NCBI GenBank assembly: GCA_947568835.1
Contig: OX387602.1
Location: forward strand, 22,123,021-22,187,020
DNA: 64,000 bases
Source: Protonemura montana
Taxonomy: Eukaryota; Arthropoda; Insecta; Plecoptera; Nemouridae
Reading direction: 5' to 3'
Shown: one piece after another, positions 11,204 through 22,195 of the stretch
Layout of the letters: each line of letters starts with the position of its first letter
How positions within the stretch are numbered: the stretch's first letter is position 1
Position numbers and translations under genes: made by a program
The notes under the pieces: generated by a model
What the model saw: only the letters and a program-made list of their open reading frames with translations
Database searches by the model: none
What the model was told of the DNA's origin: nothing

Positions 11204-14200
11204 ATGGGACTGTTCTCAACGTCTTCACCGTTTGATGCGGACGTTGGTACGTAAACTTGCAAACTTAACCGAAAATAACTCCTAGCCTACATTCATTGTC
11301 ATTCAGTGCCATATTAACGTTTTTTGCCAGTTTACTTCTTTAGTATCTAATTTAATTACAACTAATGCTACACTACTCCCCTACGCTCTTAAACATATTC
11401 GAAGTGAGATAGAACGATTTAAGTGGGTTCCATGCCCATATTTAAAACAAATGTATATTACATTTTTAAAGGCCACATTTATTCTTTCATTCTCCTATTC
11501 TTTAATACATTTACATTGGAGGTCAACTTGCTTAAGATGATTGATGCTCATTATAGGTGATAAACACGAATAACAGGACGTGATATTGGTCAGTTTTGGT
11601 CAGTTTAAATATCTACTATCTGACAGCCACATGCATTGAACTGAGATCAAAATCTTTGAAGGTGTGGTAAAAATTGAAAGAAATGTCAAACCTTTACAAA
11701 TATATTTCATTGCAGAGCGGGCCACCGATGAGAATAACACAAGCGATGAATGGGGTCGTATTATGGACATCTGCGACAAGGTGGGCACATCTTCTGCCAA
11801 TGCCAAAGACTGCTTGCGGTCAATTGTCAAGCGGCTCAACAACCCTGATCCACACATCGTCATGCAAGCCATTACGGTTAGTAATCTCTGTAATATCTGT
11901 AATCTCTGGGCAATTCTTGCGCCTTTCTTGTGGCTTGAATTGGTCCAGGAACGTTTTATTTTAGATGCCTCTATTATTTTGAATGTACAATATGTTTCTA
12001 TTTTTAACACACCTGCCTTGTTTGTTTTTTAATTAACGACATCACTCTTAAGTCGATGGTCAGGATAAAGATATTTCTTTGTAAATACTACCATTGATTA
12101 AATATAGCTCTTACTTACCCCAGCTGTTAATTCACACTTAGTCAGATATACCTACATAAACAAATTTTGCATTTAAGGTAGGTTCTAACCAATTGTAAAT
12201 TACTGCTAGATTGCTAAGTTTTATTTGAAGCATATCGTGATTTCAATTCAAACAAGCTATCCTCACAATCTCTTTTATATTATGACTGATTTACTATGGT
12301 TTTTGGTTTCTACAACTGTCCTATGTTCCTCAGCTTCTGGATGCATGTGCAAGTAATTGTGGCAAGAGCTTCCTGCTGGAGCTAGCGTCTCGCGAATTTG
12401 AGACAGAGATTCGGCGGTTGCTGGCACGGAGTCAGCCCAAGGTGAGCGAGCGGCTTCGCCTGCTGCTGCGTAAGTGGGCCGACGGCGAATTCAAGACCGA
12501 CCCGCAGCTAAGCCTAATTCCTGCGCTTGTGGTCAAGCTGCGTCAGGAGGGATTTGATTTTGCCAACCTATCGGAGAGCAAGCCGATAAAGCAGGAGCCG
12601 ATGAGCAAGGACCCCAACGTTGTGTCCAGTCAACAAGAACAGGATGACATTGCTAAAGGTGAGTTCCACACAACATTATTTCTCTATTCACTTGGCAGAG
12701 AAATACCTACAAACTTCAGCACTCTAGTTTTCTCAGTAAGTTGCTGCTATACGTAGGTACTTTCTCCCCTGAATTTCTCCCTAGTAGTTAACTAGCCCAG
12801 CTCTAATTCAGATAATTTGACATAAACAGTAAAGATTTTAGGTCAAGTTAATATTCCATGCTCTAAAATGCTGTCTGTATGTAAATTTATCTTTGAAAAT
12901 GTTGTCTGCTCAGCAATCGAGCTATCGCTGAAGGAGAACCCCCACTCGCCAAAAGGCCCGACGAGTTTGTACCCGTCTACTTCGCTGGGGGCAGCAGCTA
13001 TTCCGACAAGCAGCAGAGTCGTTGAGGCACGAAAAGTGCGCGCTCTGTATGACTTCGAAGCTGTCGAGGACAATGAACTAACCTTCTCTGCTGGCGATAT
13101 CAGTAAGTTATTGATCCTATAATATAGGAACCATGTTTAATCATGTAAAATCTGATTTTAAATTGGAAATGCTTGCAATGAGCAAAGTAATTTATTGTTA
13201 GGAACACTAAAAAATTGGTGCCCTAAAGAGGACTCGAACTCTAATCACTACCTGTCGCGGGTGTTGCTCTTACCAATTAAGCTACTTGTGGTTAGTTAAT
13301 TAGCCAATTTTTAGTCGATTTTAGTTAATTAGCCAATTTATTAGTGTTCCTAATGATAAAATGTTTGATCTTGTTTTAAATTTTCTTTTTCAAAGAACTG
13401 TATGTACCAGCCACAGTAATAGGACTAAAAAAACTTTGGGTTCTGAACTAAACATGCTACTATTTTCCAAGTCAATAAAATGAATGCTAACTACTTGATT
13501 AAGAAGAAAATGATAATGTTTTTTTATTCAAAATTGTTACCTTTCCAAGTGGTAGATACAGGACTCAAAGCAAGAATGTCCTTTTTATGTCATTTGTTTG
13601 TTTAAAATTTCTGCCTTTGACTCAGAATGGGTGGGGACACACCAGATAAGCGTTGAACTAAATATTAGCATTTAATCCTCGAGAAAGAAATCTGGTATGT
13701 TTGTATTTTGGTAGTTTTGTTACTTCCTGCTTTGATAATGATTAGCTGATTTTCTCTAAAATGATTTTGAATAAGCATTGAAGGTATATGTGGAACTAGA
13801 AGTGTACACTGAAAGTCTATGCAGTGTTATTTATTTTAGATGAAGGCAGCAAGCATTTGGTTGATACCTTTTTAAGTAAGAATTCTTTAAGTTCTATCGG
13901 GTAGTTTAGTTATTATAATCAAAGTGTTCCTTGCTCCACAGTCCATGTTTTGGATGACTCTGATCCCAACTGGTGGAAAGGCTCCAACTACAAGGGCGAG
14001 GGACTTTTTCCGTCCAACTTCGTCACTGCAGATCTGTCGGCAGAGCCGGAGCAATACAGTGAGTAGCCCACTAACAGTGCAAACATTGAGGTGCCTATGT
14101 CACCACTTCCAAAATAATCAAACTGTACACGAGAAAAACTAATCATTGAACTTCAACTCCCTGTAGCTAGTTCAGTTATAAGACAAATGTAAATAACAAA

Positions 14201-17200
14201 AATGTCATCAATATATGTTAACAATGTCATGTTAAAATTGCATTGTTCACATTTTGATTGCCAGAAAAATAGCTGGTAAAACTAGCAAACAAATTTAAAA
14301 TGGATATTCAAGGAGTGCCTCAAGAAATTTGAAAGGTCCCAAAGAAAATAAATCGAATTAAACTTTGAATTTTGTGAGATAATCAGACCAAAATAAGTTG
14401 ATAATAACAAATAATGTATTTTAATTGAGTGGAACAATTGCCGACATAGGAGACATACATAAGGTGTTGCATTGCCCACAGAACTGGAGTCGACGCCACG
14501 CAAGAACGTGCAGTTTAGTGAGACGGTAACGGTAAAGACCGAGCCGCGTGAGGTAGAGATCGATGAGCTTCAGATTGACCGGCTGCAGCACATGCTGGAT
14601 GAAGCCGACCCGACGGGCGAGCGACCCGACCCTGACGATATGCTTGCCGCGGAGGGTACGTGTTTGCAACTGTTGAAAGTAAAGTCATGTAATGCTTCTT
14701 AGGATTGCTTCTTGGCTTGCACAAACAATAAAAATAATTCAAAGGGTTTCCATTTGCTTGGGTTTTAAGCACCAGTCCTTTGAAACTTGATGCCCCTTCT
14801 CTGATCATTATCTCATCGACATTGTCGAGAAAATTAGTATATATTACATTTGTTATTTGTTTGGGTCCAATGATCTGAATCTTAAATGCACACATAATAT
14901 GACATATTTTATTGGGTTTACTACAGATGCTAGTCATTTCTGCTATGGCTCAAGATTTATGGTCATGAATACATTCTACCTAGTCTTGCTTAGACAGAGG
15001 CTCAAGTTGCTTACTTGGTTGTAGAACCTAATTGCATTGCGTGTTACAGAGCAAGTGAACGCAATGGGCCCCCTGATCGATGCCGAGCTTGAGGCGGTGG
15101 ATCGGCGGCATGCACAGTTGACACAGCTGAGTGCGAGTCTTGTGCAAGCCGTCAACCTCTACCACACACTGATGCGCGAGCCCACCTTCCCGCCCAAAAA
15201 CCTGCCACCTCACTTCGCATACCAACCGCAGCAGGTAGGTTGTTCAATATATCATTTTATTTCTGTATTATTTGTTTGTCAAATAATTAGTTGAGGCTGT
15301 TTTATCGGGTGCATACTCGGGGCTATATCTAGGTTTACTGGATACAACTAATCGGCCACACCACTTGTCCGATCGCGGCGAAACAAAAACTAGGCGACTC
15401 ATCATACTATTGGCAACAGATTGACCCTTTTCAATATAAAAGATATAATTTCGTCTAATAATTACACGCGCTGTAAAAAAACCTGTTCAAGGCATTTTTC
15501 CGTTTTTTTTTTCAGAAAAAAAATTGGAGTTTTTGTATCAGCTGTGGATCCCAAATTTCTCCAATCTGTTATCACTACCAAACTACACTTAAAAAAAATT
15601 CAAACTAACCATTTTGAAAAGCCTCCCTTATTAGTTGTATCCAGTTTATATATATTTTTTTTAGCACAGATTTTCCAGAAAATGTGCTCTTAAAGATATT
15701 TTTAGGTGCTAAAACAGTTTTTATCAACCCAAATTGCAATTAAAGATTGAAAAATATGATTTTGTTTCGTAAATCCCCTAGAAAAAGACGATGGGGGAAA
15801 TTTCATACAGAACTTGAAAATCGACATTAGAGCAAACCTTTTTGCATGACTTAATTCTCACGTGTTGCTGAGTCACTAAAAAAATACTCAAAAAATTATT
15901 CTGCAGGAAATTTGTGGAAAACTTGGAAAAATAACATTCTTGTTGTTGTTTTCGGTTTTCCGAGAAGTAATAGAGTTAAGTGATTCACAATTTTTTATTA
16001 CATCTTCAATACTAATCTTAAGAGAATAACAAGTTTTCAGACATTTTTTTTTATCTAATTCCAAATAAAATAATTGTTTTTGATAGTGTTAAAATGAGTA
16101 ACGAACTCCGCCCATGTTTCAACACCAAAATCTCACCAGTAAATATCATTTTGAGAGCGATAATTGTAATGGTTTTTATGACAATAACTATAGTCTATAC
16201 TCTAAAGCACGACGATTCCAGAAATTTTAGTCTCATCTCGTTTAGACAAATAGTTTTAATGAAACCGGAGTCCGCGTAAGTCAGTGCGCAGCACTATATT
16301 ATGTATGGTAGCTACCTACAGTGAGTCTGAGCGAGTCGCTCAGACGCACTGTCAGTAGATCCTCCTAACAGCGGAGTGGGAGACCTATGGATCGGCTTAA
16401 TAACCTGATCTCACTCAAGTTGCTACGTGCCATCAGCAGGTTTGTGATCGAAAGGTTCATTTTGATATTACTGTACTTGCGATTAGATGGTTGGTTGAAC
16501 AGCTGGTTGAATAGAATTTTTCACAAAAGGGCGAGTGGTTCAAATCCACAATCAGATATGCAAACCATATAACACACCTTCCATCTTGTTTGTTTGGATC
16601 GGATAATGCACAGTCCAATTGGCAGGTAACTTTACTCACAGTTGCAATTTGGGCTTCAGAACCAAGATCAAATGCTTTACTTGCTTCCCTCAGCAGCAAC
16701 CGCCGATGTTCAATGGCGTCTACGGGGGACCTCAATACGCAATGCCCGAACAATTCACGGGACAGCCACAGTACCACTTGGGTCAGCCGCCACGCATGGA
16801 GGACCCACGCATGCCACAGTCTCCGGCCCAGGGAGGATACCCACCGCCGCAAGGGTATGTGCTCACATTTTGGCGGTGGTCTATGAAATTTGGCACTTTG
16901 CAATTTGAAAGTTTGAATTCTTCAACCCCATGATTCTTGGTTTGAAGTTGGAGAAAAATCACCAACATTTTTTTATTGCTAATGTAAACATACAAAGTGT
17001 TCTTAAATGCTTAACTGGTGTTATCTCTTGCAGTATTCCGAACTACAGTACGCCATCTCAGTTCCCATCTATGGGGCCTGGGCAGGGGCTCCCTCTCCAA
17101 GGGCCCCCTATTCAAGGGCCACCTCTCCAAGGGCCACCCCTGCAAGGGCCCCCTCTGCAGGGAACACCCCTCCAAGGGCCTCCTGGGCAAGGGGCCGGCA

Positions 17201-17238
17201 CCTTACTTCACTACACTCCCAGCGGCCGGCTATTGTGA
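11204..17238 (+). CDS. STAM: Signal transducing adaptor molecule (STAM), complete, 9 exons, 519 residues
   Basis: Role: the ESCRT-0 partner of HRS on endosomes, where it binds ubiquitinated receptors and clathrin-sorting factors and passes cargo to ESCRT-I. Exons: 11204-11246, 11716-11876, 12334-12658, 12914-13102, 13942-14058, 14482-14655, 15050-15234, 16694-16854 and 17034-17238 (TGA); 1,560 nt, all phases consistent. The N terminus [11 protein letters not shown] is the invariant STAM start. Domains: VHS about 1-145 ([29 protein letters not shown]); UIM about 174-190 ([13 protein letters not shown], split by an intron); SH3 about 216-270 (ALYDF at 220-224, WW at 249-250, GLFPSNFV); GAT coiled coil about 280-398; then a Gln/Pro/Gly-rich tail. 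Length is close to vertebrate STAM/STAM2 (about 525-540). An acceptor-like TTCAG ending at 11196 just before the ATG hints at a spliced 5' UTR. Confidence 0.97.
13193..13360. mobile_element. Inverted-repeat element with a tRNA-like core, in a STAM intron
   Basis: In STAM intron 4. The left arm from about 13191 (core TTAGGAACACTA, then AAAAATTGG) and the right arm ending about 13360 are inverted repeats matching at 25 of 28 positions. Between them, on the - strand, is a tRNA-like sequence (about 13217-13291) with a good A box (TAGCTTAATTGGTAAGAGC) and B box (AGTTCGAGTCC). A tandem TTAGTTAATTAGCCAATTT duplication precedes the right arm. The same left-flank sequence recurs diverged at about 29726-29825, so this belongs to a dispersed family. 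Whether it is a MITE that captured a tRNA or a tRNA-derived hairpin is open. Confidence 0.55.
13217..13291 (-). pseudogene. Decayed tRNA-like sequence inside the inverted-repeat element
   Basis: The - strand shows intact Pol III promoter boxes (TAGCTTAATTGG and GTTCGAGTCC) and partly paired D and T arms. The acceptor ends do not pair and the anticodon stem has only about three pairs, with no U at position 33. It is therefore unlikely to be a working tRNA. Confidence 0.5.
17034..17238 (+). CDS. STAM: STAM last exon with tandem PLQGPP repeat tail
   Basis: The final 68 residues of STAM contain five tandem copies of a (P/T)-(L/I)-Q-G-(P/T)-P type hexapeptide, from about 17092 to 17190, encoded by near-identical CAAGGGCC(A/C)CC units, followed by a short unique end (HYTPSGRLL). 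STAM tails are Pro/Gln-rich in many animals, but this regular repeat is probably a young minisatellite expansion and may vary in length between individuals. Its phase joins exactly to exon 8 (GG|T). Confidence 0.85.
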
Positions 17239-18520
17239 GCATCAACCTACGCTTGTTTGCTGAAATGTTGTAAAGTTTGGTATGGTGTGTCATCAGCAGC
17301 TCAGTCTGTAGGCTGTTTCAAAGAGTGGAACTGCACAGACTTGTGTAAATAATGTCTGGATTTTAAGGAACCGTTTCCATGGTAGTGAGAAGAAGAAGCT
17401 GTTTGGGGTTGCCTACTAAATCAAGTCATTTTATGTCAATATTCTTTCCTTGTATTATGGTAACTGATTAGAATGGATATTTTATATGACAGGTAAAGTG
17501 CATAATTTTAATCATAATTTAAGCCAGTTATAAATAATTAACACGTTGTAGCTTGACATAGCTTGAGATATTCCAATGGAAACATAATTGAGAGCTGTTA
17601 CTATTCAAAGAAGCAGGGTTATTTCAACTGTTTGAAATTCCTCACTGCAAATGACAGTTATATATTCACATGTAAATAATTTCTCCAAACTAATGTATAA
17701 AGCAGAATTTTGAGCAACGTGATTCTGCACCTTTTTTCTTTTGGTGTCATACTACAGGATGTTACTGATGTTTACAAAATTCAAAATTGATTTATGAAGA
17801 GCAATAGTTTGTGCTACTGTTAGATAAAACTCTCTCCTTGTTGCTTTTCATTTGTACAATTTGTTAGTAGTTATTAATATTATAATTATGATTGTTAAAC
17901 TGTGAAATTTTATTTAAGAATCATGTCACATCTACCTTGTAGCTGAAATCCATGTCAGAATTTATTTTGGCAGCAGTGCATCATTTTCAAATACTACTTT
18001 CATTATAGTTTTACAAGTACGCACTGAAAATAAATCACCTTTTTCAATGCAGTTCAACATATACATAGCAATGCTGCCCCTTCTATTCTTAGAGTTTCTG
18101 GTAAGTTGTGCTCTTCCTCTTTTCCTTCCCCCACCAACCGAAAATTTCTTCCCCCACCAATTTGCGTGAAAATGAAGTAGTGGTAACTCCTTGAATTTTT
18201 CAAAGAAGATGAAGAACACAACAAGCTATAGATCCGTGATAGTCTTAATTTTTGGCCCAGTCCAGAACAAAAAAAGGCTAACATTTACAAAAATTTGGTT
18301 TTCATTTATTTGCTCAAAAAAGAAAGGGGGGCTGACTCCTTGAATTTTTCACAGAAGATAGAGTACAGAAGATAGATAGAAGATAAATGTACCATGATAT
18401 TTTTCGAGTTTTATATTTTCATTATTTATAGTAAATATTTCTACTAAACTACTCATATCCATTAATATCACAATATCCAATATATCAAACACAATATCCC
18501 ACAGTTTTCAATAAAAATTG
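17239..18520 (+). other. Likely STAM 3' UTR and AT-rich spacer
   Basis: The + strand downstream of the STAM stop has no coding signal. AATAAA occurs at about 18029-18034, so a long 3' UTR (about 0.8 kb) is possible; earlier, weaker A-rich signals also exist. I cannot set the transcript end. Nothing else is recognised. Confidence 0.45.
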
Positions 18521-18521
18521 C

Positions 18522-18900
18522 TAAACCATGAAGAAGAGAAGCAGTGCGTAGCTCAGTGGCAGGAGCTGTGCTTCGTGTTGGGAAGGTTATGCGTTAGTTT
18601 CCCGGCGTAGCCGCTATTTTGTTTATCATCATCGAATTAGATAGCACTTGACATAGGTATATGCACTTGATATATATTGATAAACTATGAAGAAGAGAAG
18701 CATGTAGGTAATTAGGAAAGATATTGGTTCCTTCGGTCGATAATTATATCGTTAGCATTATAGTTGGTTTATAACCTGTGGACTGCAGCTCAGTGATAAG
18801 CGCTTTGCTTCATATCACGCGTGTGAAGCGTTCGATTCCCGGCGGAGCTGCTTTTTGGTTTTTCCCATCGAATTAAATAACACTTGACCAAATATGAAAA
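18522..18900 (+). repeat. Two tandem copies of a tRNA-like unit
   Basis: Unit 1 (about 18522-18682) and unit 2 (about 18683-18900) each begin with ATGAAGAAGAGAAGCA after TAAAC(C/T). Each carries a tRNA-like body with A box (T/C)AGCTCAGTG and a TTCCCGGCG(T/G)AGC end, followed by ATCGAATTA(G/A)ATA(G/A)CACTTGAC. The bodies (about 18544-18613 and 18780-18851) are clearly paralogous. Unit 2 has a good B box (GTTCGATTCCC) and a T-run terminator right after. Anticodon stems do not pair well in either, so they look like tRNA-derived repeats rather than functional tRNAs. Confidence 0.65.
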
Positions 18901-19159
18901 AATATTATAAGTCCAGAGTGTAGTACCAATTTCTGCCAACAGGTAGCTCTGATGCTAGTTTTGTACTTAACTCTAGTTCCCATGTTCCTATATACTTGAT
19001 GCTAGACGTAGGAGCTGCACACGGGGTATAGGTGGGGTTTGGGGTCGTGGGAACGGCCCGCAAAATTGGCGGGCGCGACTGGCGCGAAGCGCCAGGAGCG
19101 CCCGGCAATTTTGCTACTGTCTTAACATACGCCCTAAAAAAATGCAAAAGTGTGACAGT

Positions 19160-19262
19160 GCGTCGTGGCACAAACGGGATTCGAACCCTGAGTCTCATCC
19201 AAGCTACGATCATGAGATCAGTGCATTCAATGCCTTTAACCGCACGCCCAAGCGGACGTATG
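19160..19262 (-). pseudogene. tRNA-like (Ser/Leu-type) degenerate sequence
   Basis: The - strand carries a perfect B box (GGTTCGAATCCC) and an A-box-like GGTTAAAGGC, as in Ser/Leu tRNAs, with a long variable region between. The acceptor stem cannot be closed convincingly, so this is a pseudogene or a tRNA-derived repeat. It belongs to the 18.5-20.2 kb cluster. Confidence 0.45.
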
Positions 19263-19357
19263 TGCTCAACTCCATTTTTCAGATATTTAAGTCACCTCAC
19301 TTCAGCTACCACTCATGGATGTTGGATCGTTGTCCAACAGTAAAAATGATCCTCAGT

Positions 19358-19437
19358 CGAGTGGATTCGAACCAGGTAGCGATATTTTGACGTTGCCGAA
19401 GCAGCGATCATATCATTGTGCCACGCAGACGGCTAGT
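19358..19437 (-). pseudogene. tRNA-like degenerate sequence with perfect B box
   Basis: The - strand reads GTGGCACAATGAT (A-box-like), then TGGTTCGAATCCA (B box) at tRNA spacing. The acceptor arms do not match. A 15-nt piece, GCCACGCAGACGGCT, on the + strand at about 19422 recurs at about 54570, suggesting a dispersed family. Confidence 0.42.
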
Positions 19438-19964
19438 AAATTGAAAAAAGATTACCCTATTTGAATTTCATGTTTGAAAACCCGGGTTACCGTGTCGCTA
19501 CATGATATCTACCGCACCCTCTGTTTGGTTCGTTTTAGAACGGGCAGTCCGGGAATTTATTTCTTAAAATTATTAAAATATCACGGACAATTATTATTCG
19601 TCCTCACAAACAAGAGCAACCACCGGACACCTACCAGTATAGAGGTACTAGGTTGCCATACCTAGCAGTGCAGAAGCACTCGGCAACTGAACATTGTGGG
19701 CTTTCACCATTTGTAACAAGCTAACATGGGAACGCAAGCTCTAGAAGCAAACTAGAGGAACGCCAGTCGAAGCCCGATGCACGATCACAGTGCCCCTATT
19801 TACTCTTATTTTTTAAGTTTCACCGAACACGCAGTCGTGTTAAGACTCACAGTGAACCCCAGTACAATCTGTTGGATATTAAATGAACTCGATCAATCAA
19901 TGCTGGGCTTCGGTCGGTAACCCGGATATTGATACGCCTGATGTTAAAAAAAAATACTATGATT

Positions 19965-20042
19965 CCTTCGCCGGGAATCGAGCCGTGGACCACTGACACT
20001 ACAGACGACAATCATGCAACAGATCTACGTAGACTAGTGCGT
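19965..20042 (-). pseudogene. tRNA-like degenerate sequence
   Basis: The - strand has a B-box-like GGCTCGATTCCCGGCG and a loose A-box-like stretch about 50 nt upstream. There is no closed cloverleaf. I list it as a member of the tRNA-like cluster only. Confidence 0.38.
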
Positions 20043-20119
20043 ATAGAGGGATTAATTACTAAACACCTGATAAAAATTGTCGATAATGATTCAGTCAAGT
20101 CGCCAATTTATGAAGAAAA

Positions 20120-20200
20120 AAATACGGACCGGCTGAGATTCGAACTCGGTATAGGCGGATGGAGAAATCACATATTCAACCTGCCATAGACTGAAGTCGA
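20120..20200 (-). pseudogene. tRNA-like sequence with Pol III-type terminator
   Basis: The - strand has a GAGTTCGAATCTC B box, a GGCAGGTTGAA A-box-like stretch, and a run of seven T immediately downstream (+ strand A-run at about 20117-20123), the normal Pol III terminator. Arms pair poorly, so it is more likely a tRNA-derived repeat than a gene. Confidence 0.42.
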
Positions 20201-20633
20201 AAGAAGGAGGGAAATAACAAATACTTGAATAACAAAGGACGGCCCCATCGTAAACTAATGTACATACTAAATGTATACCAGATGCTAGATGTAGATGTAG
20301 CATTCAGCTGGAATTATTGTATTTAAAAGATTAACTGAAATTAGCTGAAAGTATTCTCTCTACAACGACAATTTTTGTCAGAATTGTGTACATTATGTGA
20401 AAAATTAAAGGAGGTATCCCTCCTTCATTTCCGCGCAAATAAGTGAAACCAAATTCAAAAAAATGCTAGCCCAAAGTGACAAGTCTGATTTTCTATTAAA
20501 ATAACTCTATATTTCCCCCGCCGCCCCTCTAATACAAGTTAGGGAGGACTTAGGGAGGGTTAGGGGCTTATCTCAAATAATACGATTAGCCACAGTAGGT
20601 GCGCTGTGTCCACCATAGCTCTTTTCACTTGGG

Positions 20634-20706
20634 TGACGTCAAGAGTCGGTGACCACGATGACGAATCGATCAAGCACATGGCGTTTGACGTCATGAGCTC
20701 TGTGAC
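20634..20706. promoter_or_regulatory. Cluster of CRE palindromes
   Basis: Two perfect TGACGTCA sites (20634-20641 and 20686-20693), 52 bp apart, plus a TGACGTAC half-type site just after. CREB/ATF dimers bind this octamer. The location is intergenic between the 3' ends of STAM and PHLPP, not at a mapped promoter, so an enhancer or an unannotated promoter is possible. Confidence 0.45.
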
Positions 20707-22195
20707 GTACCGTGATTTGGCGATACTCCTCTGTCGGCTGAGCGCTTAATACATAAAATCATATTTCTGGCGTGTTTAGCTACCCACAATTGACGCAACA
20801 GTAACGTGGTTCAGCCTTACGTGTAGACTGCCCCGCGGTATTCATGTGTAGCACAAGGTGCCTACTTTTTTTCAATTTTCTTCAATCCCTTTAACCCAAT
20901 ACATTTTCCTTTAAAAATTTAGTAGTCTTTTCCACCCGTCATTAACCGACATGTTTCAGTAATGTAATGAAATCAATGATCTGTCGACAAACAATTAAAA
21001 CATACTTTCATGTGCCTATGGGGATGGGATCGCAGTGTAGAGATGCAGAGTAGAAGGAATGGAGGAAAAATCAGGAAAATATGCTACTTGTTTGTTTTGC
21101 AAATAAAAAATGTAAATAAGAAATTATTGAAAACAACAGAATGATTTATTTAAATTATTTTAGAGCACAACTATTCTACACATAAAACAGTCCCTGCATA
21201 TGGGTCAAGTAATGGCGAACTCGCCACCGTTGTGAAATTGTGGTGGTCGCAGATTACCTCTACAATGGAACACAATCTAATCGATTAATTTGGAGCACTC
21301 CTATTTATAAAAAGAAACTCATGTTCCTGTTCTTGCACTGAAGAGAATTGACAGAGAAATCAAGTGATATAGATCATGAGCTGCAAGGCATTGGGTACGA
21401 CAGGTTCACGGAAAAACCTAAAAGGTATTTAATTTTCATCGGGAAGTAAAATTGGTTTCCAAAGCATTGCATAAACCCACAGATATTATATGCACAAGAC
21501 CTGTGGTTATTTGGGTGTAGGAATACCGGCCTATTTACATGGTTTTACCTGTACATATCCACATAGTTTTTTTACTTTATCATTCACCAGCAATTTGTAT
21601 CAACCACAGTCTTGGCATACAGAGTCCAAAAACTTAGCACATGATTTGGTAAGAGCAAAATTTTCTGCTGGATCACCAAAATAGAAGTGTATTTGACTTT
21701 GAAAAGAGGCCTTCTTGGAATTTGGCTCCTCCATTCTTGCCTATTTGCTTCTGTACTCATGATGAACTATTAATTACGAATAGGTAACCAATGCCATTGG
21801 ACAAGACTAGCTGCACACTCTGCAAGGCAAAGTTTGGATGTACTCATTCGCTTAATTCCAGCATTCATTCCAGCTCGATTATTTGCTGAAATCACTGTTG
21901 TTGCCTGCAGGGCAGTTGATGTCTTCTGCTTGGCATAAGTATGCACCGAGCCTCTTTTGTTGTCACATCAAAAGCTGCTCGTTTCCCTAAAAGCACACAC
22001 ACGCTGTTGAAAATAAGGCTTATATGCTAACCTGGGCAAAATAAGAACTGCTGCTCATCTCTTTATAAAATTGTTATTTCACTACTACCCTACTTCTCTG
22101 TCTTCGAGGCTTTCTCCTTCAATTCATGTGCAACATTTAAACCTTTTTTACTTGATAAACTGACCTGCACTGCACAAGTGAGGCCCACCAGGCAT
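20707..22195 (-). other. PHLPP: Spacer and probable PHLPP 3' UTR
   Basis: No gene is supported here. On the - strand an AATAAA lies at 21145-21150 (as TTTATT on +), about 1.05 kb beyond the PHLPP stop, a plausible polyadenylation signal. No recognisable repeat or RNA gene was seen in 21.2-22.2 kb. Confidence 0.4.
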
